Assembly: GCA_963676655.2 (NCBI GenBank)
Contig: CAXXKX010000003.1
Location: 62,001 to 126,000, forward strand
DNA: 64,000 bases
Source of the DNA: G963676655 sp963676655
Lineage (GTDB): Bacteria > Verrucomicrobiota > Lentisphaeria > Victivallales > Victivallaceae
Direction of reading: 5' to 3'
Shown here: one piece after another, positions 17,801 through 25,677 of the stretch
Numbering within the stretch: the first letter of the stretch is position 1
Layout of the letters: each line of letters begins with the position of its first letter
Position numbers and translations under genes: made by a program
Notes under the pieces: model-generated
Told to the model about the DNA's origin: nothing
Seen by the model: only the letters and a program-made list of their open reading frames with translations
Databases searched by the model: none

Positions 17801-17941
17801 AAAGATCTGCGCGGCACCGGCGTCGGTCGGCTCGATTACCGCAGTAAAGAAAAGGTCTTTAACTGGCCGGTGGATGATTACGTTGCAGTCCGTAAACAGG
17901 CGGCCGAGTTGATAACCAAACTGAAAGCTGCAGCCAAATGA
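14858..17941 (+). CDS. Exported LamG + DUF4091/GH123-like glycan-degrading protein
   Basis: The 1,027-residue protein starts with a signal peptide (MYIKDIFVLFLLITASVLSASA); the ATG at 14858 follows an AGAGGG site, so longer starts are rejected. Residues about 25-245 form a concanavalin/laminin-G-like domain ('STVAHWKFNDS...WISLAVSYDGNNLTMFINGR'). An Ala/Pro/Lys-rich linker follows, then a carbohydrate-binding-like beta domain (about 265-480). After it come a beta-sandwich ending YSGTISVKPDNAPEYQFAVKFKVYPF and a TIM barrel. The barrel ends in LWFYGWGRERFRCGLIGWRLGNRGG and GLEETTAGRLDFLYL, the layout of DUF4091/GH123-type hydrolases. It probably cleaves a surface-bound glycan outside the cytoplasm. 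The stop overlaps the next start by 4 bases. The substrate is unknown. Confidence 0.78.
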   Translation: MYIKDIFVLFLLITASVLSASATQFQPDKSTVAHWKFNDSIDDSGPAGIKGKGGKAVFCASESGKALTGAPMISAPGKIGFEDIKETFTIKVVFKIDELTKTQQAIIWKRSGKPVNGFLIQILNHKPLFCMYDAKGKQYHIYGPKFGKNDLGKWISLAVSYDGNNLTMFINGRNAASRKIGKVIMAPGNGDIFFGSAGNSRVLKGAIDEVLLAKSAIKSSPAAAASPAKPAAKKSAVKFTNIPGVMFFNFSSPYAEAFDGFKRVDISTMYGGKNKYGWVFKGSRGEKSQALFQRRNKNGYAYPDNLTGTAIHFRGGKENLKFVVDVKPGKYIAVLYLNAFADGSKIYNLLPYKVFVNGEKLVDREYTKESFREEFYREIDDKYEWRPGSDLWKKYLKDQVNIYTLPVNAKDGKLEFEFQMPPKSPIGDFGKLSGLLSLNGLIIAPADKKAELKKVMAEIDQERRREFYTRCKEQIIPETNKLPELPESIKKLGYVPFTRYFMKQVFPNTVPLKSEIAKPVSTFAAIGQRQIATFSLYPLKTLDKVKVAVSDLKSANGKTIPAKDLGILRVRYIEEPLDYRKIGDYSYMPLGKMLMPNKPFTVGKGVTRRYLLEINTPDNAVPGDYSGTISVKPDNAPEYQFAVKFKVYPFKLETYADDDERIWIYHPWGHFSWYNNILWDEKSKWKRISDDVAMMKKYSIAPTIGFDWFMTDDDLKRFMDIYTKHNFRGMASYGGYSFLRIVDHIHKTPGKHGDYSRYIKRLKEVEAMRKKYNWPKFAYYTTAEVHNGMPGYLEAKWAIDQLKKAAPDAPLFCLPNQVEEFEVMQDSKVDIIGPNAISMREDVVEDIKDSGKKLWFYGWGRERFRCGLIGWRLGNRGGLKEWWTAALQKPLNPYDTSRFFDTWNDAPPYEGPDGAIPTLGLEETTAGRLDFLYLATLDLWLKRAEKANTPQAKQAVAEAKKFIGNLRHRVKPDYYFYYRKKKDLRGTGVGRLDYRSKEKVFNWPVDDYVAVRKQAAELITKLKAAAK

Positions 17942-19749
17942 TCAGGATCTTACTTTTATTTGTCACCCTCGGCCTGATCAAACTGCAGGCCGGCGATTTG
18001 GAGCTGGCAACCGGGGATATTTCACAGGCAGAATTCTCGCCTGATGGCAAGTCTATCAGTTGGATAGTCAAGGTTGACAGAAAATACCAGTTGTTCGTTC
18101 GCGACAGTGCCGGAAAAAACCGACAATTGCTTGACGGTCTTTATCGCCGGACATTCTACAGTTGGAGCCCTGACAGCACGATGATCGCCTGTACCGGCAA
18201 AAAGGGACGCAAAAGGATGCTGCATTTGATAAACGTCAAATCCGGCTCGGACAAGGTTCTGCTTGAAGGCTTCAACCCCGCATTCATGCCGGACGGCAAA
18301 ACCCTGTTGTTCTTCTCACTTACAGAACTTTGCGCGTATGACCTGAAATCAGGAAAAGTCCGTAAATTATCCGATTTCAAGCAACGCCAGTCATTTGAAC
18401 GGATTGCGGTTTCAGGTAAGAGTATATATTTCTCATGCAATGGCGATTTATGGAGCGCCGCCTTGAATAAAACAGCCTCATTACTGCTGGATCACAAGTT
18501 GAAAGGTTCGACTCAACCGTTCATCCAGAATCCGGTTGTTGCGCCGGACGGCAAATATATCTATGTCAGCCTGATAACCGACGGTTTATATGCCATGGCC
18601 ACGGATAACGTTCTCGGACGTTATGAATTTAAAAACAAAAAAATGGAACGCCTGACCGAAGCCAACTCCTGGGCAATGCGGCCCGACGGACGGGAACTTA
18701 TATATTGTCTCGGCGGCGACCTGAAAACATTTCCCGGAAAAAAAGCAGTTTGCCGTGGTTCCGAACCGGCATTTTCCCCTAATGGCGGAAAACTCCTATA
18801 TCTGGTACGAACCGGGTGGGATGAACCGGCTAAGCTGATGCTAAAAACATTGACCAAAGATACCGCCGCGTCCAAGGCGGGTGTTTTGACTGAAATCAGC
18901 TACCCCTGCTCCAGCGACAACTCAATGCAGAAAGCCATGTGGTACGCGCCGAAAGCTCAAAAGCCGGTGCCGCTGCTGGTTGGCTTGCACACCTGGAGCG
19001 GCAATTACAAACAGGGATCAGGCAAAGCGTATTACAAAGAAGCGAAAAAACGCGGCTGGGCGTTTATCTTCCCCAACTTTCGCGGTCCTAACAAAACTCC
19101 GGATGCGATGTGCTCGGATAAAGCGGTTCAGGATATTGTGGACGCGGTCAAATATGCCCGGCAGCATGCGAATATCGCCCCTGACCGGATTTATTTATGC
19201 GGAGCTTCCGGCGGCGGCCTGATGGCCATGCAGATGGCGGGACGTCACCCCGAAATTTGGGCCGGGGTTTCCGCCTGGTGCGGCATTTCAAACATCAAAG
19301 CCTGGCATGCGTATAACAAAAAGAAAAAAAGCGGTTATTACAAGCATATTGAAAGCGCCCTGCAGGGCTCCCCTGATACCGATCAAACCGCGGCTAAACA
19401 AGCCGAACGCCGTTCCCCGGTTACCTGGCTGAAAAACGCCAAGGGCCTGCCGCTGGATATATGGCACGGCGCGAAAGACAGGGTTGTCCCGTCAACTGAA
19501 GGCCAGAACGCTTTTGCCGCCGTTACCGGCAAACCGGTTCCAAATGATCGCGAACATCCGGATAAGATCGGAAAATGCCGGATATTGAGCAGAAAAACAG
19601 CGGATAATACCCGTTTGACTATTTTCGACAGCGGCCATACAATCTTTTATCCGGTCGCGATCGAATGGCTGTCGTTCCAGCGCAAAGGCAAGCCGGCCGT
19701 CTGGAAAACCCATGGAACGGTTACCGGCAGCAACGAAATTGAAAGATAA
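17938..19749 (+). CDS. Exported TolB-like propeller + prolyl-oligopeptidase-type serine hydrolase
   Basis: The 603-residue protein has a short signal peptide (MIRILLLFVTLGLIKLQA). Repeats such as AEFSPDGKSISWIV, YSWSPDSTMIACTG and PAFSPNGGKLLYLV mark a WD40/TolB-like propeller (about residues 22-310). The C-terminal alpha/beta hydrolase has nucleophile elbow GASGGG (Ser424), Asp514 in HGAKDRVVP and His567 in DSGHT, a complete triad in the S9/dienelactone-hydrolase order. It could be a peptidase, but in a glycan cassette a carbohydrate esterase is equally likely. It overlaps the preceding gene by ATGA, so the two are translationally coupled. Confidence 0.82.
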   Translation: MIRILLLFVTLGLIKLQAGDLELATGDISQAEFSPDGKSISWIVKVDRKYQLFVRDSAGKNRQLLDGLYRRTFYSWSPDSTMIACTGKKGRKRMLHLINVKSGSDKVLLEGFNPAFMPDGKTLLFFSLTELCAYDLKSGKVRKLSDFKQRQSFERIAVSGKSIYFSCNGDLWSAALNKTASLLLDHKLKGSTQPFIQNPVVAPDGKYIYVSLITDGLYAMATDNVLGRYEFKNKKMERLTEANSWAMRPDGRELIYCLGGDLKTFPGKKAVCRGSEPAFSPNGGKLLYLVRTGWDEPAKLMLKTLTKDTAASKAGVLTEISYPCSSDNSMQKAMWYAPKAQKPVPLLVGLHTWSGNYKQGSGKAYYKEAKKRGWAFIFPNFRGPNKTPDAMCSDKAVQDIVDAVKYARQHANIAPDRIYLCGASGGGLMAMQMAGRHPEIWAGVSAWCGISNIKAWHAYNKKKKSGYYKHIESALQGSPDTDQTAAKQAERRSPVTWLKNAKGLPLDIWHGAKDRVVPSTEGQNAFAAVTGKPVPNDREHPDKIGKCRILSRKTADNTRLTIFDSGHTIFYPVAIEWLSFQRKGKPAVWKTHGTVTGSNEIER

Positions 19750-19776
19750 TTAAAATACGGATATGGACAACCAGGC

Positions 19777-21150
19777 ATGACTGAAAAACCGAATATTGTA
19801 ATGATCATGAGCGACCAGCACACGCCAAGTGTTGCCGGTTGCTATGGCAACAAAATCAGCAAAACCCCGAATCTGGATGCGCTGGCAAAAAGCGGGCTAT
19901 TGTTTGATAATGCTTATTGCAATAATCCGGTATGCGTTCCGTCACGGATGTCGATGCTGACAGGACAATTCAGTCATGATATTGACGTCTGGCACAACGC
20001 CGACGCCCTGCCGCCGCAGTTTGCCACCTGGCCCCTAGTTTTGCAAACCGGCGGGTACGAGACGGTAATTTCAGGTCGAAATCATTTGTTATGGGGCAAC
20101 CGTATGGCGGGATTTTCTCGCAGGCTGTACGGCGACAAGTCCACTTTTATCCCGTGTATTAAAGATGGCAGGACTCAAATGGGCGCTTATGGACCTCAGG
20201 GCATTGACGGACATATCGGGGCCTCAGAAGAATCGGTGTACGCCAACCATGATGAAGAAGCAAACCGCATGGCAATAGATTACCTTGAAAATGCAACCGG
20301 CGAAAATCCTTTTGCATTGTTTATCGGCTACTATCAGCCGCATGCGCCATTTGTCGCCAAACCGGAATATTACAGCCTTTATGAGAACTGGACTCCGGAT
20401 TGCAATCTTGATGAAGTTTTGACCGATGTTTACCATCCCCTGCTTAAAACACTCCAGCTTGACCGCGAAATACCGCGTGAAAAACTCCTGACCGCGACAA
20501 AAGCTTATTACGCAATGGTGTCACACGTTGACGACCTGACCGGGAAAATTATTAAAACTCTTGAAAACACCGGACTAAGTGACAACACCGTAGTTATTTA
20601 CACCTCCGATCATGGAGAAATGCTGGGCCGTCACCGCTTATGGCACAAAATGTGTTTTTATGAAGATTCGGCGAGGATTCCGATGATAATTAAAGCGCCC
20701 CGGCAATTTGCTCAAGGCAAAAAAATTAAAGATAATGTTTCCCTGCTCGACATTTTTCCATCTTTCGTGGATTGGGCCGGCGTGGAATGCGATTTATCCC
20801 TGGCTGGAAACAGTCTGCGGGACTGTGTTGAAAACGGCAATCCAGTGCCGGACCGACCGGTAATTGCCGAGTCTATCGGAGTGGAAAGAGGTCATCCGGG
20901 CAGAATGGTGAAGTATGGCAACTTCAAATTAATCAAATATCATCAACGGCCACCACTGCTTTTCAACCTTGAAAATGATCCCAATGAGTCTCATAATCTG
21001 GCCGAAGAAGAAGAGTTTTCTGAAATATTGGCTAAAATGCTGGAAATGTTAAAAGATGGCTGGGACCCGAATGCCGTAAACAAAATAGTTGACCGAAACC
21101 TGCAGCATCTGAGATATCACAATCTTGTTTCGTTGCGCAACCGGGATTAA
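19777..21150 (+). CDS. Type I sulfatase (no signal peptide)
   Basis: The 457-residue protein has the sulfatase N-terminus NIVMIMSDQHTPSVAGCYGN and the formylglycine signature CVPSR (Cys53). The metal-binding block YTSDHGEMLGRHRLWHK follows later. Cys53 would be converted to formylglycine by a radical-SAM anSME or a formylglycine-generating enzyme; neither is encoded in this window. No signal peptide is present, so it should desulfate sugars in the cytoplasm. It is the last gene of the GntR-type cassette, 27 bases after the serine hydrolase, and suggests that the cassette's substrate is a sulfated glycan. The length is usual for the family. Confidence 0.93.
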   Translation: MTEKPNIVMIMSDQHTPSVAGCYGNKISKTPNLDALAKSGLLFDNAYCNNPVCVPSRMSMLTGQFSHDIDVWHNADALPPQFATWPLVLQTGGYETVISGRNHLLWGNRMAGFSRRLYGDKSTFIPCIKDGRTQMGAYGPQGIDGHIGASEESVYANHDEEANRMAIDYLENATGENPFALFIGYYQPHAPFVAKPEYYSLYENWTPDCNLDEVLTDVYHPLLKTLQLDREIPREKLLTATKAYYAMVSHVDDLTGKIIKTLENTGLSDNTVVIYTSDHGEMLGRHRLWHKMCFYEDSARIPMIIKAPRQFAQGKKIKDNVSLLDIFPSFVDWAGVECDLSLAGNSLRDCVENGNPVPDRPVIAESIGVERGHPGRMVKYGNFKLIKYHQRPPLLFNLENDPNESHNLAEEEEFSEILAKMLEMLKDGWDPNAVNKIVDRNLQHLRYHNLVSLRNRD

Positions 21151-21220
21151 AAATTGTAAATTCGATCTTAATTTAAAACATAAATATCAAAAAATAAATA
21201 TAAATTCCAAGCAAAAACAA

Positions 21221-21270
21221 TTGATTTTTTGGCGATAACACAGTACAATTTAATTAAGCGCTTAATTAAA
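21221..21270 (+). promoter_or_regulatory. LacI promoter with 22-base perfect palindromic operator
   Basis: TTGATT (21221-21226), 17 bases, TACAAT (21244-21249). Bases 21249-21270 are a perfect 22-base palindrome, TTTAATTAAGC followed by its exact reverse complement. It has the central GC dyad and AAGCGCTT core typical of LacI-family operators and covers the expected transcription start, so autoregulation of the 21277-33377 operon is likely. Confidence 0.85.
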
Positions 21271-21276
21271 TGAGAA

Positions 21277-22347
21277 ATGAATATGACAGTTAGCAATAAA
21301 AAAATAACTTTGAAGGAACTGGCCGCGATGGTCGGGGTATCCCAGGCCGCGGTTTCCGGCGTACTGAACAACAGCAGTAAAATCAAGTGCGGCCAGGATA
21401 AACGTAAAAAAATATTTGATCTGGCAAAACAGTATAATTACGCTCCAAACAGCAGCGCCAGAGCCCTGGCGGTCGGGCGCACCGGACAAATCGGTTTTCT
21501 GGTGGATAAACTGGCCACGCTCGGCCTCGGCAACGCTTACTACGGTCGGCAACTATCAGCGGTGGAACAGGTTGCCTCGGAGTATGAATATCTGACTACA
21601 GTCAGTACCTGCGACCTGACCGATATAAGTAAATTTGTCTTTCCGGAAAAGCTGAAACGGCGCAGTGTGGACGGAATAATCGTGGCCGGACCGGTACTGC
21701 CGGAAATAATCGATGTCCTCAGAAATGTCGGAGTACCATCAATCATTTGCTGTGATCCCCGCAAGTCCCACGCAGAAAAAACAATGCATCTCGGAAAAAA
21801 TCAAATATTTCTCAGTTACAACAACTCGGTAAATACCCTGCATATAATTAAAACTCTAAGATCGATGGGACATAAAAAATTCTGTTTATCATCCTTATGG
21901 GAAGGCCAGCCGACATCTCTGCCTGAAGAATGTGAACTGCGCCACATGCCATTGCGCGACTTCGATACTTTCAAGCAGGGAGCGGACCAGGCTCACAAAT
22001 GGTACGAAACACCGCGCCATGAACGCTACACCGTTTTATTTTCCTGCGATCAATTCTGTTACGGTTTTCTGCGTGCCCTGAACTCAATCGATCCCACTTT
22101 ATGTCCCCGGGAAATCAGCGTAATATGTTCATCTGAATTGGAAATGAACAAATATGTCTATCCATCCCTGTCTTCAATGGCATGTGACCCGCATATGTAC
22201 GGCAAACTCAGCACGGAAATGCTTATCGATTTGATTAATAAAAAGCGGCCTTTTGAATCATTGATTGCGGATGCGATAAAATTTTACCAACAAAAGCATG
22301 AGGTAATTGTCCGGGAAAGCATCGGCCCGGCGCCAAAAATTTTGTAA
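21277..22347 (+). CDS. LacI family transcriptional regulator
   Basis: The 356-residue protein begins with a LacI headpiece (ITLKELAAMVGVSQAAVSGVLNNSSKIKCGQDKRKKIFDLAKQYNYAPNSSARAL, about residues 8-62). A periplasmic-binding-like effector domain follows (QIGFLVDKL, DGIIVAGPVL, MGHKKFCLSSLW). It probably represses its own operon through the adjacent 22-base palindrome and responds to a sugar released from the operon's target glycan. Two in-frame ATGs (21277, 21283) are possible starts and the ribosome site is weak. The GH106 gene follows after 53 bases. Confidence 0.92.
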   Translation: MNMTVSNKKITLKELAAMVGVSQAAVSGVLNNSSKIKCGQDKRKKIFDLAKQYNYAPNSSARALAVGRTGQIGFLVDKLATLGLGNAYYGRQLSAVEQVASEYEYLTTVSTCDLTDISKFVFPEKLKRRSVDGIIVAGPVLPEIIDVLRNVGVPSIICCDPRKSHAEKTMHLGKNQIFLSYNNSVNTLHIIKTLRSMGHKKFCLSSLWEGQPTSLPEECELRHMPLRDFDTFKQGADQAHKWYETPRHERYTVLFSCDQFCYGFLRALNSIDPTLCPREISVICSSELEMNKYVYPSLSSMACDPHMYGKLSTEMLIDLINKKRPFESLIADAIKFYQQKHEVIVRESIGPAPKIL

Positions 22348-22400
22348 TCCACAGGAACTTGTCAAAGCAATAATGCTGAGTTCAATAAGAAAGACAAAGA

Positions 22401-24830
22401 ATGACAACTGAAAATAACATTTGGCCTGAAATTACAGCGGAAAGTCGCCCCTGGACAAGATGGTGGTGGCTGGGAGCTGCTGTAGATAAAGAAAATATAA
22501 CCCGACTTATGGAGACTTACCATCAGGCGGGCTTGGGCGGCGTGGAAATCACCAGTATCTACGGAGTTAAAGGCCAGCAGGACAATAACATCGAATATCT
22601 CTCTTCCAAATGGCTGGATATGGTAAATCATACCATTTCCGAAGCGGAAAGATTATGTATGGTGGTCGATATGCCGCACACCAGCGGATGGAGGACCGGC
22701 GGTAGTTACATCACGGACAATGTCGCGGCGGCAAAACTGCAAATTGAAAGGCAGGAGAATAAAACCGGTTATACAGCGCGGGTCGTGCCGTCCGGAGAAT
22801 TGGTAAAACGAGCCGGACCGGGAGGCACAGGGAAAACCTTCAACCCGTTCAGCAGAAAATCATTGCAAGTTGTCATGGATCACTTCACCCCCTCTTTCAA
22901 AGATTTGGAAATGCGAGCCCAGTTTCATGATTCCTGGGAATATGAATCCAATGCCTGTCCTGAAATGTTTAACTTTTTTAAGGAAAAACGCGGTTATGAT
23001 TTAAACGATCATCTCACCGATCTGGTCGAGGAAACAGAAAACCATTCCCGGATCAAGTACGATGTCCAGCTTACTTTAGCGGAAATGGCAGTGGATTGCC
23101 TCATTGCTCCCTGGACAAAGTGGTGTCATGAACTCGGACAACTCAGCCGTAATCAGGCCCACGGTTCTCCCGGCAACTGGCTGGACCTGTATGCCGCAGC
23201 CGATATTCCTGAAACAGAAAGCTACAGGTTAGTCACTCCGGATACGCCGCTGATATCCAAATTCGCATCATCCGCAGCCCACGTTGCCGGAAAGCCGTTA
23301 GTCAGTTCGGAAACCGGCACCTGGGTCAAAGAACATTTTCATTCATCACTGGCGGACTTGAAATATCTGTTCGACATTCTTTTTGTCTCCGGCATAAACC
23401 ACAATATTTATCATGGTACAGCCTATTCTCCGGCTGATGCCGCTTGGCCAGGCTGGCTCTTTTATGCTTCCGCGCAATTAAATCCGCAAAACAGCATCTG
23501 GCGTGATTTCGGCAAACTCAATGAATACGCGACCCGTTGTCAGTCAATTTTACAAAACGGCGAACCCGATAATCAATTGCTGGTCTATTTCCCCATTCAC
23601 GACATCCTCCATAATCCGGACCGGGAACTGGCTGAAAAAATCACCATTAAAGGCGATTGGCTGAAAAAATTAATTGCTCTCGACACTTTCAGGCAGTTAT
23701 GGCAGCGGGGTTACAGTTTTGACTATATTTCGGACCGCCAGATTGCTGACATGACTGTTAATGGAAACCTGCTCTCGACCACCGGCAACCATTATCAAGC
23801 TATTGTAGTTCCCCCGTGTCAATTTATTCCGGTCGATACTCTCGAAAAACTCAATTTACTGTCTCAAGCCGGCGGCAACGTGTTTTTCCTGGCCCCCGAG
23901 CCTGCCGATGTCCCGGGATTTGCTGAACTTGAAAGTCGTCGCGAACGTTTCAAGTCGGAAATAAAGAAAGCGAACATCGTCCGGGATATCGAATCCGCGC
24001 TTGCCGGAATCAATTTGAAACGAGAGACTCTCGTGGATTGTTCCGGTCTTTTCTTGATCCGCCGCCGTCATGCTGCGGGATATGATTATTTTGTCATCAA
24101 TCAAAATGCATCGTCAATTGATGAATGGATATCTCTTAGCGCCGCTTATGAATCAGTACTGCTCATGGACCCGATGACGGGAAAAACAGGACTTGCCGAC
24201 ATAGATAAAGGCACAGAGAAGAAAATACGTATCCAGCTCGAACCCGGAGCTTCATTAATCATTCGCGCACTTAACGAAAATCATGTTTATGAGCATAAAT
24301 GGAGCTATCTGGAATGCGGCGAATCATTATCATTAAACGGACCCTGGAAACTTGAATTTATTGCCGGCGGGCCAAAGCTTCCGGCTGCTTGCGAAATCAG
24401 GACACTGAGTTCCTGGACCGGATTATCGGAAGAAGCCGCCCGCTTTGCCGGCACTGCATTATATCGGATTGAATTCGACCTGCCTTTCAATGCTCAAACT
24501 TGTTTACTGGATCTGGGAGAAGTTCATTCCAGCGCCCGGGTCAGGTTGAACGACAAAGATATTGATACCTTGATCGGGCCGGTTTTCAAAACCGTACTGA
24601 ATGACCTGAAGCCGTTTGGAAATGTTTTGGAAATAGAAGTTACCAATCTCAGCGCTAACAGAATCAGGGATTTGGACAAGCGCGGAATTGAGTGGAAAAT
24701 ATTTGAGGACATTAATTTCATCGACCGTCAGGGCGGTCCTTTTGACGCCGCAAAATGGCCGATTGTCCCATCAGGGCTACTCGGTCCCGTTCAACTCATA
24801 AAACTCGAACAAATTAACATACAACCTTAA
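22401..24830 (+). CDS. GH106-like alpha-L-rhamnosidase
   Basis: The 809-residue protein carries the N-terminal GH106 pattern: RPWTRWWWLGAAVDKENI, AGLGGVEITSIYG, EYLSSKWLDMVNHTISEA and GWRTGGSYITD. A barrel with SETGTWVKEHF is followed by a C-terminal galactose-binding-like sandwich (LDLGEVHSSARVRLNDKDIDTL) as in GH2-type sugar-binding domains. GH106 enzymes remove alpha-linked rhamnose. It is somewhat shorter than many family members (about 1,000 residues) and has no signal peptide, so it should act on imported oligosaccharides. It lies between the LacI regulator and a pilin-like gene in a seven-gene operon. Confidence 0.82.
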   Translation: MTTENNIWPEITAESRPWTRWWWLGAAVDKENITRLMETYHQAGLGGVEITSIYGVKGQQDNNIEYLSSKWLDMVNHTISEAERLCMVVDMPHTSGWRTGGSYITDNVAAAKLQIERQENKTGYTARVVPSGELVKRAGPGGTGKTFNPFSRKSLQVVMDHFTPSFKDLEMRAQFHDSWEYESNACPEMFNFFKEKRGYDLNDHLTDLVEETENHSRIKYDVQLTLAEMAVDCLIAPWTKWCHELGQLSRNQAHGSPGNWLDLYAAADIPETESYRLVTPDTPLISKFASSAAHVAGKPLVSSETGTWVKEHFHSSLADLKYLFDILFVSGINHNIYHGTAYSPADAAWPGWLFYASAQLNPQNSIWRDFGKLNEYATRCQSILQNGEPDNQLLVYFPIHDILHNPDRELAEKITIKGDWLKKLIALDTFRQLWQRGYSFDYISDRQIADMTVNGNLLSTTGNHYQAIVVPPCQFIPVDTLEKLNLLSQAGGNVFFLAPEPADVPGFAELESRRERFKSEIKKANIVRDIESALAGINLKRETLVDCSGLFLIRRRHAAGYDYFVINQNASSIDEWISLSAAYESVLLMDPMTGKTGLADIDKGTEKKIRIQLEPGASLIIRALNENHVYEHKWSYLECGESLSLNGPWKLEFIAGGPKLPAACEIRTLSSWTGLSEEAARFAGTALYRIEFDLPFNAQTCLLDLGEVHSSARVRLNDKDIDTLIGPVFKTVLNDLKPFGNVLEIEVTNLSANRIRDLDKRGIEWKIFEDINFIDRQGGPFDAAKWPIVPSGLLGPVQLIKLEQINIQP

Positions 24831-24867
24831 TCCGTGGAATAATCAACCTTAAAAGAAGGAGAAAAAA

Positions 24868-25659
24868 ATGAACCACGAACAGAAAAAAACAAACAGGGAA
24901 CGGAACTTCCGGAAAAAAAGCACTAGCTTTACCCTAATCGAACTCCTCGTTGTGATCGCGATCATCGCGATTCTCGCCAGCATGCTCCTGCCGGCACTTC
25001 AGCAGGCCAGAAACAAAGCCAGAGCAATTAAATGCGCGTCAAATCTCAAACAGTTGTCCCAGGGCGTATTGATGTACGTAACCGACAACGACGACTATTT
25101 CCCCATTCGCCCGGCCGATACCAGTTATACCTGCTGGGACATGAAGATTTTTGATTATGTCGGATACAAAACGCCATCCGGCGGCGTCGACAAATGGGGT
25201 CCGCCGATATTTTACTGCCCGTCAAGCAAAATGGCAAACGGCAATGGCCCTGGAGCCAGCCGCAGTTATGCCATGAATTTCTATATCGCGACCAGCACAT
25301 CCTATTGTCCGCGTCCCAAGATTACTTATATCAGCAGAATCGCCAGCGCCTTTATGCTGGTCGACTTCTGGTTTCCCGGAATCCCGGACGGTCATGGCGG
25401 AGTCGGCTTCGCGGTCGGAAGAACACTCGGATCAAAAAATAACTATGAATATCTGGCCATTTCATCCGGCACAAAAGATTATCTGGGCTACCGGCATGAT
25501 TATATGCGCGGCATAAATTTTTCCAGAATTGACGGCAGTGTTGCGAAAACCAATCCCGGAGTGTCCGGTTATGGCGCGGACATCATAGCCTTTACTCGTG
25601 ACGACCACCCGAGTTACGGTAAATCATATTATAAAGACGGCCAGTATTTCCCCAAATAA
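24868..25659 (+). CDS. Prepilin-like protein with N-methylation motif, cassette 2
   Basis: The 263-residue protein has a 20-residue basic leader and the same FTLIELLVVIAIIAILAS helix as the other pilin-like proteins, with Ser20, not Gly, at -1. ASNLKQLSQGVLMYVTDNDDYFP follows the helix. The C-terminus has a degenerate tail motif (RHDYMRGINFSRIDGSV), with 11 residues between His and Asp-Gly in place of nine. An AGAAGGAG ribosome site precedes the ATG. The exported GH20-like giant starts 18 bases downstream, again placing a pilin-like gene directly before the largest exported enzyme. Confidence 0.87.
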   Translation: MNHEQKKTNRERNFRKKSTSFTLIELLVVIAIIAILASMLLPALQQARNKARAIKCASNLKQLSQGVLMYVTDNDDYFPIRPADTSYTCWDMKIFDYVGYKTPSGGVDKWGPPIFYCPSSKMANGNGPGASRSYAMNFYIATSTSYCPRPKITYISRIASAFMLVDFWFPGIPDGHGGVGFAVGRTLGSKNNYEYLAISSGTKDYLGYRHDYMRGINFSRIDGSVAKTNPGVSGYGADIIAFTRDDHPSYGKSYYKDGQYFPK

Positions 25660-25677
25660 GCATAAGGAAAAAATATC